Below, piece by piece: positions 37,673 through 46,866 of a stretch of DNA of 64,000 nt. Source of the DNA: Planctomycetota bacterium (GTDB taxonomy: Bacteria; Planctomycetota; UBA1135; UBA2386); contig JADZDL010000248.1 of the NCBI GenBank assembly GCA_020851075.1, positions 1 to 64,000 of the forward strand, written 5' to 3'. The notes below the pieces were generated by a model, which was given only the letters and a program-made list of their open reading frames with translations, was not told the DNA's origin and searched no databases. Position numbers and translations under genes: made by a program. Every line of letters begins with the position of its first letter. Within the stretch, counting starts at the first letter, position 1.

Positions 37673-38338
37673 CTACATGAGCTTCTGCACGACTGTTGGG
37701 ATCTCGTGCACGAGGTCATTCACCACGGCGCCGAGCACCGGCGTGCCCAGCGACCGCAGGTAGGTGACATTGCGCTGCACGACGTCCTTGTGGTGGCGAT
37801 TGGCCTCGACGACGAGAATCACCGCATCCAGCGTCCGCACCACGAGACTCGCTTCGGGCGCACGATTGAGGCCCGGCACATCGACGAGGCAGAGGTCCCG
37901 ATCGGCCAGCACCTCCTTCACGAGCGTGCGGAATCGTTCCCCCGTGAAACTCCAGTACGGGTCGGTTGACTCGCCCGCCGGCACGAGATCGACGCCGGGC
38001 GCCACCTGCATGCGCAGCGCATCGCGAAGCGAAGCGGTGCCCGCCAGCGCCTCGGCGAGGCCGGGCGAAGGGGTGGCCTGGAAGATGCCCGCGAGCGCTT
38101 TCTCGCGCAGCGACGCTTCGACGAGCGCGATGCGCTTGCCCTTGCTGCCGAGGAACAGGGCCAGATTCGCAGCGAGCGTGTTGGAGCCCTCGTCGTCGCC
38201 GATCGCGCAGAAGCCGATCGTACGATGCGTATCCACCACACCGCGCTGCAACAGGTTGGACCAGAGGTAGCCGAGTTCGGTCGCAATGATCTCGGATCGG
38301 CCGCTCTTCGGATCGTGCTTGGCAATCGTATTGGCCAT
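37673..38338 (-). CDS. CpsD/CapB-type BY-kinase-like protein with degraded nucleotide site
   Basis: This protein of about 221 residues has the P-loop fold of tyrosine autokinase cytoplasmic domains, which regulate Wzz-type polysaccharide export. The Walker A region, normally GEGKST, is 'IGDDEGSNTLAANLALFLGS': the essential Lys is Ser. Walker A', normally DADLR, reads 'IALVEASLREKA'. Walker B, 'LCLVDVPGLNRAPEASL', keeps its Asp. There is no C-terminal Tyr cluster. It is probably a non-catalytic partner or regulator of the chain-length protein. The ATG at 38338 is preferred because GAGGTG precedes it; a GTG two codons earlier is possible. It starts just after the Wzz stop and is co-transcribed with it. 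Confidence 0.7.
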   Translation of the reverse strand: MANTIAKHDPKSGRSEIIATELGYLWSNLLQRGVVDTHRTIGFCAIGDDEGSNTLAANLALFLGSKGKRIALVEASLREKALAGIFQATPSPGLAEALAGTASLRDALRMQVAPGVDLVPAGESTDPYWSFTGERFRTLVKEVLADRDLCLVDVPGLNRAPEASLVVRTLDAVILVVEANRHHKDVVQRNVTYLRSLGTPVLGAVVNDLVHEIPTVVQKLM

Positions 38339-38345
38339 GGTCACC

Positions 38346-39992
38346 TCACCACCCCTTCTCGCGAAGGCCGCTGTGCCGCTTCAGGTTCCGCCCATCGAGG
38401 CGCGGCATCACGCCGATCACCTGCAGGCCATCGATGCGTTCGAGGTCGTCGCGCGTGCGAATGACCGTGTCCGGCAACGAACGCAGCACGATGATGCCAA
38501 GCCCCAGGAACAAGCCGGCGAGCAGGCCGCCGAGCAGTTGTTTGCCGCGGGTCGGGCCCTCCTTCTCGAGTGGCAACGACGCCTCCTGGTATTTCTTCAG
38601 CGAACTCACATTGCCGAGGCCCAGGTCGTGCTTCTGCTGCGCGGCCTGCCACGTGATGTGCGTGGACTTCATGTTGTCCTCAGCGATGCTGGCGGCATTG
38701 CTGAGCTTTTCATACTCCGGCTCGAGCCCCATCAGCCGCTTCAGGTTGGCGAGGGTATTCGTGTGCAGTTCCTTCGCCCAGGAGAGCCGCGCCGTGAGGG
38801 TCGCCACTTCGGAGGTGCGTTCGCTGTAGTTGGCCTGCGCGATCTTGAAGTCAGGATTGTCCTCGAGCACGGTCGTCTCTGGCGCATTGGCGGCCTCGAC
38901 GGACAGCTGCTCGATGTCCTTCGTGATGATCTGGATGGCGCGATCCTTCTCCAGCACCTGCGGATCGGTCGGCTTGGTTCCCTTGGCGAGAAGATCAGCC
39001 CGCTCGCTGGCCCGCTTCGCACGGTCCTGCTGCATCAACTCCCGTGACACCGTCGTGCCATCCACGCGCTTCTTCACCATCGTCTGGCGCGCTAGGGCAG
39101 CAGGGCCTTCGATCTGTTTCTTGGCCTCCGCGGCGAGGCTCTGCGCAATCGCGAGATCATCACTGAGCTTGGTGATCTGCGCTCCGGCTTCGATCTCTTC
39201 GGTCTGCAAACGCTTCTTCTCGAGCTCGAAATCGGCGACGTTTGCCTTGCGATCGAGGAACTCGCGCAACGCTTGCCGAGCCACATCGCGCACCACGACG
39301 GCGTCATCAGCCCTTTTCTTGGCTTCTTCGTAACGCTTCTCGTCGTCGTACTTCTCGATGTGCCACTTGATGGCCTCATCCATGTAGGCCGACAGGATCT
39401 CCTGCGCGAGAAGCTCGTTGTTGGCGGTGCACCTGGCGATCAAGACCTCGGTGCCGCGCGGACGTTCGACCGTCAATGTGCGCTTCAACAGCTTCAGCGC
39501 TTCTTCGGGCGTGCGCTTGTCCTCCTGGGTCGCGTTCCAGTCGCGCTGGATCCGGAAGAAGATCGACTTCACACCCGACTCGTCTTTGCTACCAGGCTGG
39601 TAGGGCGCCAGGATGCGCTCCGGAGTGACACGATCGACGACGCGCTTCATGAGGTCGTCGGTGCTCAGGATGTAGGTCGCCGCGGAGCCGATCGTCTCCT
39701 GGCTCGTCTGCGTCGTGCGGATCGAGTCGACCAACGTCTGCTCGGCACCCGTCGCCGTGAACAGGAACTGCCCCTCACTCACGTAGGAGTTCGCCGAAGT
39801 GGTCGCGAGGAACGCCCCCACCAGCAGGCCGAACAGCGTCGTGCCAAACACGAGGTAGCGCGTGCGGAACACTGCCGCGAGCAACCGCCGCAGTGGCAGG
39901 CCGCCCGGCTCCTCGCCCTGGGTGGTTGGATGGAGACCCGCCAGCGCTTGCCTGGCCGTGCGTTGCAGTTCGTCAGCGAGATTCTTCGTCAT
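38346..39992 (-). CDS. Wzz-type polysaccharide chain-length determinant
   Basis: This 548-residue inner-membrane protein has a cytoplasmic N-terminus and TM1 at about residues 45-68 ('YLVFGTTLFGLLVGAFLATT'). A long periplasmic coiled-coil region (~90-480) is rich in Lys/Glu/Ala heptads, e.g. 'RYEEAKKRADDAVVVRDVAR'. TM2 is near residues 490-515 ('LLGGLLAGLFLGLGIIVL'), followed by a short tail, 'RTRDDLERIDGLQVIGVMP', typical of Wzz/GumC-type co-polymerases. It sets polymer length during Wzy-dependent exopolysaccharide synthesis. The BY-kinase-like gene starts immediately after its stop and is its expected partner. No outer-membrane export protein (Wza) or polymerase is seen in the window. Confidence 0.85.
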   Translation of the reverse strand: MTKNLADELQRTARQALAGLHPTTQGEEPGGLPLRRLLAAVFRTRYLVFGTTLFGLLVGAFLATTSANSYVSEGQFLFTATGAEQTLVDSIRTTQTSQETIGSAATYILSTDDLMKRVVDRVTPERILAPYQPGSKDESGVKSIFFRIQRDWNATQEDKRTPEEALKLLKRTLTVERPRGTEVLIARCTANNELLAQEILSAYMDEAIKWHIEKYDDEKRYEEAKKRADDAVVVRDVARQALREFLDRKANVADFELEKKRLQTEEIEAGAQITKLSDDLAIAQSLAAEAKKQIEGPAALARQTMVKKRVDGTTVSRELMQQDRAKRASERADLLAKGTKPTDPQVLEKDRAIQIITKDIEQLSVEAANAPETTVLEDNPDFKIAQANYSERTSEVATLTARLSWAKELHTNTLANLKRLMGLEPEYEKLSNAASIAEDNMKSTHITWQAAQQKHDLGLGNVSSLKKYQEASLPLEKEGPTRGKQLLGGLLAGLFLGLGIIVLRSLPDTVIRTRDDLERIDGLQVIGVMPRLDGRNLKRHSGLREKGW

Positions 39993-40223
39993 GGATCCGT
40001 CCGGCGAATCATCCGATTCCCTTCGTCCTATGCCGAGGCGGGTTTTCCACCTGGCAGCGGGCTGCGCACTCTAACCGAACAGGCCGTCCAAGCCGTAGGG
40101 CAACCCGTCGCAACGCTTCTTCGGCACATGGCGGGTCCCGACTATCCGCGACCTTTGGCTTGCCGCCCGGGAAAGCAGGTGCCACAAGCCCAATCACCTC
40201 AAGAGTCTGTCGGCAAGGGCTCG

Positions 40224-41981
40224 ATGACTGTCGCACTTCGGGACCAAGTCATGTACAGAACGGCAATGGTGGATGAACCACGCCGGCAACGGGTGTGCGC
40301 TACAGCCTATAGGGGGTGGGGGCTACTGCTCTTCATTGCCGCGGCATGCACCTCGTCAGAGCCCATTGCAAACGGTGCCCAGCGGCCCATCGACGGCCCA
40401 CCCACCCCCGCGGTGGTGCGCGACGGCATCGACGCCGACCAGGACGAACAGGACGTTCGCAGCTCCCTGTTTGCCAATTGGGACCCGTTTCCAGACCCCG
40501 AGGGCCTGCCGGTGCTTTACGAATGGTGCATCGGCACATCGCCCGGCGGCGCCGACGTCATGGCCTGGGCAAAGGTTGGCGGGGCGACGCGCGCGGCGAC
40601 GACCGGGATCGACCTACCTGAGCAGGTGCTGTACGTGAGCGTTCGGGCCACCGACCTCGCGGGTCACTGCAGTGCCGCCTCGACGAGCGACGGCATCCGG
40701 ATCGGCGGTAGCGCCGCCCCATCCAACCAGCCCGTAACGACGCCGCAGCCGGGCCACCATGCCGCCATCGAACGATTCGGCGTGACCTGGACCTTCGCCC
40801 AGCCCGCGCTCTGTGGGCACTTCGCCAACGGCGACTGGTGGGTGCAAGGCCCGGTCGACCTGGTCGCGATCGACCCAGCCAGCCGCATCGACGATGGTCG
40901 CACGCGGCACGGCTCGATGATCAACCCCGATCCGCGCGAACATCGCCAGGGCTACGACAGCAGCATGTACGCGGAAGATGCCGCACAGCGCTACGTGGCG
41001 GGCCTCAATGTGGCCCTCGGCATCTCCAGGGACCGACCACTGCACCTCCTGCCCGGCTCGTCGCTCGTCTCCGCGATCAGCTTGCCTGAAGGCGCCCAGA
41101 TGCCGCAGCTGCAGACCTGCGCCATCCTGACCTGCCTCGCCGAACCACCACCCGACGATGCGTTCCGACCGCCCTACTGCGGCACCGACAAGTCGTGCCG
41201 ATGGCGTGCAAACGCACTGGACCTCACGCGCCTCGCGCGCGTCGAAACCGTGCCGGGAACCCCCGATCTGCGCGACCTCGTCTCGCGCTTGGAACGCCCG
41301 TGGCTCGACCATCAATCCGGGTGGAGCGGCCGTTACCTGCACCCGCGCGACAACATGCCCGACTACGGGCGCGACCTCGCCGACCTCATTGGCCAGGCAG
41401 CCCTGACGTTGCAGCTCGACCTGCCCAGCGCGCAGAAACGCGCTCTCGCCGTGCAGATGACGCAGCTCGGCATCGACCTCTACGGCATCATCGCCAATGG
41501 CGGCCGCTTCGTGGCCGATGGCGGCAGCGGCGGTGGCCGCAAGTTCCCCGTGCTGTTCGCGGGCACCCTGCTACAGGACGAAGCGATGCTGACGCTCGCG
41601 CGCGAACGCAAGTTCGACTTCGCCGAGGACGCGCAGACGTTCTACGTGACCGAGACTTCACCTGGCGTCATCAACCAGGGCTACGGTGGGTACGAAACGA
41701 GCGACCTCGGCATGCCCGAATGGGGCAATCGCCATCACGACGATGCGCGCTTGGACCAGAAGCCATGGACTGCCGATCCCTACCGGCGCTGCTGCACTGC
41801 CAACGCCTGGCTCGGCTTCGTGCTGGCGGCCCGGATCATGGGGCTGCGCGAGGCGTGGGGACACGACGCGCTGTTTGACTACATCGACCGTTATGCGCAG
41901 GTCGAGACCAAAGGCTCGTGGACGCGCGCCTGGAGCCCGTTTGCGGGCCGCATGTGGGACCGCCATCGCGCCGCGTATTGA
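40224..41981 (+). CDS. lipoprotein with fibronectin-III-like domain and unassigned large C-terminal region
   Basis: This protein of about 585 residues has a hydrophobic segment, 'WGLLLFIAAACTSSEPIA', with an AAAC lipobox near residue 40. An FN3-like beta domain follows (about 70-150; 'LYEWCIGTSPGG', 'QVLYVSVRATDLAGHC'). The large C-terminal part (~160-585) contains 'GSMINPDPREHRQGYDSSMY' and 'NQGYGGYETSDLGMPEWGNR' and is rich in Trp, His and Asp. It looks like a beta-helix or (alpha/alpha)-type carbohydrate-active domain, but I cannot assign a family. Its position beside Wzz and glycosyltransferase genes suggests polysaccharide binding or cleavage (inference). AAGGG precedes the ATG at 40224; an ATG at 40266 closer to the signal is possible. 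Confidence 0.55.
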   Translation: MTVALRDQVMYRTAMVDEPRRQRVCATAYRGWGLLLFIAAACTSSEPIANGAQRPIDGPPTPAVVRDGIDADQDEQDVRSSLFANWDPFPDPEGLPVLYEWCIGTSPGGADVMAWAKVGGATRAATTGIDLPEQVLYVSVRATDLAGHCSAASTSDGIRIGGSAAPSNQPVTTPQPGHHAAIERFGVTWTFAQPALCGHFANGDWWVQGPVDLVAIDPASRIDDGRTRHGSMINPDPREHRQGYDSSMYAEDAAQRYVAGLNVALGISRDRPLHLLPGSSLVSAISLPEGAQMPQLQTCAILTCLAEPPPDDAFRPPYCGTDKSCRWRANALDLTRLARVETVPGTPDLRDLVSRLERPWLDHQSGWSGRYLHPRDNMPDYGRDLADLIGQAALTLQLDLPSAQKRALAVQMTQLGIDLYGIIANGGRFVADGGSGGGRKFPVLFAGTLLQDEAMLTLARERKFDFAEDAQTFYVTETSPGVINQGYGGYETSDLGMPEWGNRHHDDARLDQKPWTADPYRRCCTANAWLGFVLAARIMGLREAWGHDALFDYIDRYAQVETKGSWTRAWSPFAGRMWDRHRAAY

Positions 41982-42009
41982 CGCCGTGCAGGGCGCGGCG
42001 ACCGGGCGC

Positions 42010-43356
42010 TCAGTTCGCCGTTCGCCCCGCGCGACACATCGCTTCCACCTCGCGAATCGTCTTCGGCACCGCCGCGGTGAGCACGCCAGGCCCCGCGCGC
42101 GTGACCAGGATGTCGTCCTCGATGCGCACACCGATCCCGCGCAGTTCCTTCGGCACGCGGCGATCGTTGGCATCGAAGTAGAGCCCAGGTTCGACGGTGA
42201 GCACGGCACCGGCTGGCAACGGTTCTGCCACGTCGGCGGCATCCTGGTAGGCCCCGACGTCGTGCACATCGCGGCCTAGCCAGTGACTCGTGCCGTGCAT
42301 GTACCACGGTTTGAAAGCGTCCTTGCCGAGCAGCTTCGGAACGGCGCCACGCAGCACGGCAAGCTCGACGAGACCGCGCGTGAGTTCGCGCAGGCAGGCC
42401 TTGTGGGCAGCGTTCCAAGGCGCACCTACGCGGCACGCCCGGATGCCCGCCAACTGGGCACGCAGCACCACGCGATAGACGGCCGCCTGCGCGGGCGAGA
42501 AGTGACCGGAGACCGGGAAGGTGCGCGTCACGTCGCCGGTGTTGCCGCCAAACTCCGCACCGGCGTCGAGGAGGAGCAGGTCCCCCTCGCGCATCTTCCG
42601 GTCGTTGTCGTGGTAGTGAAGAATGCACGCATTCGGGCCGCTGGCGACGATCGAGCCATACCCGTTGCGCGGACTGCCAGCGCGCCGGAACTCCGCTTCA
42701 ACGATCGCCTGCACTTCGTATTCGAACATGCCCGGCCGCGCACCGCGCATCGCGGCACAGTGGCCCGCGGCCGTGATCGTGGCGGCGGTCTGCAAGGCCG
42801 CGATCTCGGCAGCATCCTTGCGCAATCGCATCGCCGCGAGCTCTGGGATCGGATCCTGGATCGTGGGATGCGCGGCCGGCTGGCGCCTTCGATGTTTCTG
42901 CGCCTGGCCGGCAAACACCTCGAGCAACCGCCGATCCAACGCCGCCGCAGCGCCCAGCCGATGAAAGAGCGTCGGATGCCCTTCCAGCAACTTCGGTAGC
43001 CGCTGCCAGAGTTCGCCGATCGGGTGCGCCTCGTCGACGCCAAAAGCGCTGACCGCGCCCTTGGTACCGTGCCGCTTGCCATCCCAGATCTCGCGCGCCG
43101 GATCGCGCGGGCGAACGAACAACACGCTGCGATGCTGGCCCTTGCCGGTCCGCCAGGCCACGAGCACGGCCTCGGGCTCGGGAAAGCCCGTGAGAAAATG
43201 GAAGTCGCTGCCGGGGCGATACTCGTAGTGCACATCGCCATTGCGCAGCACCTCGGGCGCCGTCGGCAACAGCAGCAGGCCATCGCCAAGTCGATCGAGC
43301 AATCGACTGCGGCGGTTGCGGTGCAGGACAGGATCGGGCAGGGCGTCTCGGCTCAC
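42010..43356 (-). CDS. pepP: Xaa-Pro aminopeptidase (M24B)
   Basis: This protein of about 448 residues has the PepP arrangement. The N-terminal creatinase-like domain has 'YRPGSDFHFLTGFPEPEAVL'. The pita-bread metallopeptidase domain shows all five dinuclear metal ligands: Asp in 'LLLDAGAEFGG', Asp in 'NTGDVTRTFPVSG', His in 'HWLGRDVHDVG', Glu in 'LTVEPGLYFD' and Glu in 'GVRIEDDILV'. The enzyme removes an N-terminal residue when proline is second. It is a cytoplasmic housekeeping enzyme with no signal peptide. It lies alone between the lipoprotein gene (convergent) and the response-regulator gene, which is co-directional about 65 bp upstream. Confidence 0.93.
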   Translation of the reverse strand: MSRDALPDPVLHRNRRSRLLDRLGDGLLLLPTAPEVLRNGDVHYEYRPGSDFHFLTGFPEPEAVLVAWRTGKGQHRSVLFVRPRDPAREIWDGKRHGTKGAVSAFGVDEAHPIGELWQRLPKLLEGHPTLFHRLGAAAALDRRLLEVFAGQAQKHRRRQPAAHPTIQDPIPELAAMRLRKDAAEIAALQTAATITAAGHCAAMRGARPGMFEYEVQAIVEAEFRRAGSPRNGYGSIVASGPNACILHYHDNDRKMREGDLLLLDAGAEFGGNTGDVTRTFPVSGHFSPAQAAVYRVVLRAQLAGIRACRVGAPWNAAHKACLRELTRGLVELAVLRGAVPKLLGKDAFKPWYMHGTSHWLGRDVHDVGAYQDAADVAEPLPAGAVLTVEPGLYFDANDRRVPKELRGIGVRIEDDILVTRAGPGVLTAAVPKTIREVEAMCRAGRTAN

Positions 43357-43421
43357 GGCTACAGTGTGCCCGTTCGTCCTTTGCAGGTCACCAACTTGCC
43401 CGGCGTGAAACCGGCGAAGAA

Positions 43422-44333
43422 CTAGCCGTGGTTGCTGTTGACGAGCGTCTGCTGTACCCCGGTGCCACCGTCCTTCTTGGTGACCATGAGGAACTCGACC
43501 GAGAAATTCAGGTCGCCCACCGTGAACGGCACGAGGAAGCAGAGGTCATCCGACACCGAACGGCGCTGCAGGTCCTCGCCGATGTAGACACTCGGAATCG
43601 AGATGTCGAACAGCGGCGTCTTCTGAAACAACTCCGTCTTGATGCTGCCGCCGACCATGTTGGTGAGTTCACCGATCGCGTCGACGAGTTCGCTATCCGG
43701 CAGAATGGTGCCCGGCTCCATCATCAACATCGCGGCCACCGCGCGTTGCGCGAGAGCCTTCGGCATGAACAGCGAGATCGACCCAGTCAGGAAGCCGGCG
43801 ACACCGATGCTGCCGATGACCTCGGCTTTGCGGATCTGCGCCTTCTCGATCGACACTTCGCCCGGCACGGCCTTCAGGCTCATCATCGTGCGGAACACTT
43901 CACTCGTCGCTTTGACGATGCAAAGGCCCATGTCGTTGTCGAGCGAGTGGCTCGGCTGATTGGCTTTGTACTCCTCGATGAGTCGCTCGATCGACTCCAG
44001 CAGGTGCGAAGTGCCACTCGACTTGGCCAGCACCAGGCTCGCACCCGCGTCCTTGCATGACTTGACGGTCTCCTCATCATCCATCGCGGTGAAGACCACG
44101 ATCGGCAACGTGCGGCCGCTCTTCTTGCTGCGGAAGGTCTTGATCACCTCACTGCCATCTTTGTCCCGCAAGACGAAGTCGGTCAGGATCAGGTCCACAT
44201 CGTTGCGGATGAACGCCTCATAGGCATCCATGACGCCGGACACCGCAATGACGCGGTATCCAGCCTTCTGGAAGTGGTTCGAGAGAACCTTCGTGAGAGT
44301 GGCTGAGTCGTTGACGAGAAGAATCGTGTCCAC
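43422..44333 (-). CDS. receiver domain fused to CheX-like phosphatase domain
   Basis: This 303-residue protein starts with a CheY-type receiver (1-120): acidic 'LLVNDSATL', phospho-acceptor Asp52 in 'LILTDFVLR', Thr in 'IVVFTAMDD' and a Lys in 'LVLAKSSG'. The C-terminal ~165 residues contain the CheX/CheC-type signature 'ELTNMVGGSIKTEL' (residues 222-235), the Glu/Asn pair that attacks phosphorylated CheY. CheX proteins dephosphorylate receivers, so this fusion could be self-regulating or could act on another receiver. No histidine kinase or chemotaxis gene lies nearby. Start clear, no long upstream frame. Cytoplasmic; may regulate motility or secretion. Confidence 0.82.
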   Translation of the reverse strand: MDTILLVNDSATLTKVLSNHFQKAGYRVIAVSGVMDAYEAFIRNDVDLILTDFVLRDKDGSEVIKTFRSKKSGRTLPIVVFTAMDDEETVKSCKDAGASLVLAKSSGTSHLLESIERLIEEYKANQPSHSLDNDMGLCIVKATSEVFRTMMSLKAVPGEVSIEKAQIRKAEVIGSIGVAGFLTGSISLFMPKALAQRAVAAMLMMEPGTILPDSELVDAIGELTNMVGGSIKTELFQKTPLFDISIPSVYIGEDLQRRSVSDDLCFLVPFTVGDLNFSVEFLMVTKKDGGTGVQQTLVNSNHG

Positions 44334-44420
44334 GCAGTTCCTCGATGTCCCGATGTCCGTTGGCGATACTGCGGGCTCATCGACGGAGTCGGCAGGTCAA
44401 CTTGACCTCGATCCGCCTGG

Positions 44421-44879
44421 TCACTGGAACGGCACTTCGACGAAGACGTCGGGCACGTCCCATCGCAGCGGCACTTCGACGAAGACTGGGGTGAAACCCA
44501 CCGCGTCGATCTGCAGGAGCACGGTGGCCTGATCCTCATCGCCGCGCGGCCCCAGGACCGCCCGGCCTGCGCCATCTCGCTGGAAACCCACCTCGGCATC
44601 GGCGAGCAGGTATTCATCGATGAGGACCTGCCCCGACGCATCGGTCAGGTACCAGTCCTCGTAGGGGCTCGCACAGGTGCAGCGCGCCCATTCCTGGTCG
44701 GCTTCGACGACCCGGACCGACACGTTCTCCCAGACGAAATTGGTGGTCGGGTCATAAACCTCGACGAGGATCGAAACCGGCCGCGGCACGGCCACCGGCG
44801 GTGCGCTGTGCGAATGGCCGCCGCCACAGGCCGCCAGGAGCAGGAGGGGGATCGGCAGCAGGTGCGAGGGGGTTTTCAT
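44421..44879 (-). CDS. small lipoprotein, function unknown
   Basis: This 152-residue protein begins 'MKTPSHLLPIPLLLLAACGG', a lipoprotein signal with an LAAC lipobox. The mature part is beta-rich: 'VSILVEVYDPTTNFVWENVS', a 'CTCASPYEDWYLTD' segment and 'VLIDEYLLADAEVGFQ', like a carboxypeptidase-regulatory/CNA-B type fold, though that is a loose resemblance. The 3' end contains a near-repeat encoding 'VFVEVPLR' and then 'VFVEVPFQ'. An ATG six bases upstream is an alternative start. Probably exposed in the periplasm; no family recognised. Confidence 0.6.
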   Translation of the reverse strand: MKTPSHLLPIPLLLLAACGGGHSHSAPPVAVPRPVSILVEVYDPTTNFVWENVSVRVVEADQEWARCTCASPYEDWYLTDASGQVLIDEYLLADAEVGFQRDGAGRAVLGPRGDEDQATVLLQIDAVGFTPVFVEVPLRWDVPDVFVEVPFQ

Positions 44880-45104
44880 GGTCATTGGCAGGTGAAGGTC
44901 CAAGGCGGCGGCCGCGGCAAGCAAGCGGTGTGCCGACCGCGCGCCCGGCTCGGGCAGCCCGCGGCCCGTCTACCGCGTCCTGTTTGAAGGCCAGCGACCT
45001 CTCTGGTGTCGCGACAACAAGACAGACCGCGGTTTCCGGTCGCCGCGCCACAGCGAAGAATCCGCTGGCCCGTGGCGACGCTACTGCCCTAACCTGCACC
45101 TGCG

Positions 45105-46859
45105 GTGCTGCCTTTGGCGCCACAGACGGTGATCCAGAATCAGGAAGAACCTGCCTTGCCACGGAATCTTGCGGCGCCCACCTGGCACTTTGTCCCGAGC
45201 CCCTTCGACGCCGGGTCCCTGCTCGCACTCGAACCAAAGTACGAGAACCTCATCCACCGCAACATTCCTGACGCCGCGGCACTCGAGATCTGGCTGCGCG
45301 ACGAAAGCGAACTTCGCTCACGGGTCGAGGCCGAGAAGGCCCGCCGCTACATCCGCATGACGTGCTACACGGACGATGCGGAGGCACGCAAAGCGCACCT
45401 GGCGATGGAGCAGGAAGTCATGCCACGCGTGAAGGTGCTGGAGGATGCCCTCGATCGCAAGCTGCTCGCCTGCCCGGCCCTCGTCTTCCTCGATCCGGAC
45501 AAGTACGAACTGCTGATCCGGCAGCGGCGCACCCAGGCCGAGATCTTCCGGGCCGAGAACACCGACCTGCAGCGCCAGGAAGCCGAACAGAAGACCCGGC
45601 AGCAAGCTCTGCTGGGCGGGATCACCGTCGAGTTCGATGGCAAGACGCTGACCCTGCAGCAGCTGAGCCCCTACTTTGAGAACCAGGACCGCGCGGTGCG
45701 CGAAAGCGCCTACCGCAGCGCCCTCGCCGCGCGTCAGCAGCGCTGGCCGGAGCTCGAGGACATCTACGATCGACTCGTCAGTCTGCGCACCGACATCGCC
45801 CGCAACGCCGGCTTCACGACCTACACTCCGTACCGATTCCTCGAACTCAATCGCTACGACTACACCGAGGCCGCCTGCCGGCAGTTCCACGACGCCATCG
45901 CCGAATGCGTGGTGCCCGCCGTTCGCGAACTCGACCGCGCACGCGCGCAACGCCTTGGCCTGGCCAAACTGCAACCCTGGGACCTCGAGGTCGACACCGA
46001 GGGCCGTCCCCCGCTGCGCCCGTTTGCGACGCAGGACGAACTCATCGCGCTGGCGCGCAAACTCTTCGTCGCGGTCGATCCGCGTTTTGGCGAGGAGTTT
46101 GACGCCCTCGTCGAACGGGATCTGCTCGATCTGATGAGCCGCAAGGGCAAAGCGCCGGGTGGTTACCAGTACCAGCTCGAAGACGACCGCGTGCCGTTCA
46201 TCTTCGCCAACGGTGTTGGCCTGCACGGCGATGTGCAGACCTTGCTGCACGAAGGTGGCCACGCGTTCCATTCACTGCTGTCGCGCGACCTCGATCTGCT
46301 CGGTTTCCGCGACTACCCGATCGAGATGGCGGAGACCGCCAGCATGTCGATGGAATTGCTCGGCCTCGAGAACCTCGGCGACGTCTATTCCGGCGACGAC
46401 AAACAACGCACCTACCGCAAACACCTCGAAGGCATCCTGCGCACACTCACCTGGATCGCCTCCATCGACGCGATCCAGCACTGGGTCTACGGTCGCCCCA
46501 ACCACACGCGCGAAGAACGTCGCACCGCCTGGCGCGACATCCGCCGGCGTTTTGGCGGCGATATCGACTGGTCAGGCCTCGAAGACGCGATGGCGATGCA
46601 GTGGATCGGCCAGACGCACCTGTTCAGCCACCCGTTCTATTACATCGAGTACGGCATCGCCCAACTCGGTGCGCTGCAGGTGTGGAGCAACTACCGCAAA
46701 GACCGCCAGCAGGCCGTGCAGGCCTACCGCCGCGCCCTTTCGCTCGGTGGAACGCGCAAGCTGCCGGAGCTGTTTGCCGCAGCGAACGTCGAGTTCGACT
46801 TCTCCTCCCCCAAGATCCGCAGCCTCGTCGCCGACGTCATGCAACAACTGCGCGCGTAA
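45105..46859 (+). CDS. oligoendopeptidase F (M3 metallopeptidase)
   Basis: This protein of about 584 residues ends with the M3 zinc site, 'LLHEGGHAFHSLLSR' (HExxH at ~383-387), preceded by 'FIFANGVGLHGDVQTL' and followed by a third-ligand Glu candidate in 'YPIEMAETASMSMELLGLE'. 'HPFYYIEYGIAQLGALQVW' is characteristic of PepF. It cuts short peptides in the cytoplasm. The start is uncertain: a GTG at 45105 is used, but a TTG at 45156 has a better ribosome-binding site (AGGAAG, about 8 bases before it). It is divergent from the small lipoprotein gene and converges on the DUF72 gene, with only 7 bp between stops. Confidence 0.88.
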   Translation: MLPLAPQTVIQNQEEPALPRNLAAPTWHFVPSPFDAGSLLALEPKYENLIHRNIPDAAALEIWLRDESELRSRVEAEKARRYIRMTCYTDDAEARKAHLAMEQEVMPRVKVLEDALDRKLLACPALVFLDPDKYELLIRQRRTQAEIFRAENTDLQRQEAEQKTRQQALLGGITVEFDGKTLTLQQLSPYFENQDRAVRESAYRSALAARQQRWPELEDIYDRLVSLRTDIARNAGFTTYTPYRFLELNRYDYTEAACRQFHDAIAECVVPAVRELDRARAQRLGLAKLQPWDLEVDTEGRPPLRPFATQDELIALARKLFVAVDPRFGEEFDALVERDLLDLMSRKGKAPGGYQYQLEDDRVPFIFANGVGLHGDVQTLLHEGGHAFHSLLSRDLDLLGFRDYPIEMAETASMSMELLGLENLGDVYSGDDKQRTYRKHLEGILRTLTWIASIDAIQHWVYGRPNHTREERRTAWRDIRRRFGGDIDWSGLEDAMAMQWIGQTHLFSHPFYYIEYGIAQLGALQVWSNYRKDRQQAVQAYRRALSLGGTRKLPELFAAANVEFDFSSPKIRSLVADVMQQLRA

Positions 46860-46866
46860 GACGCGC

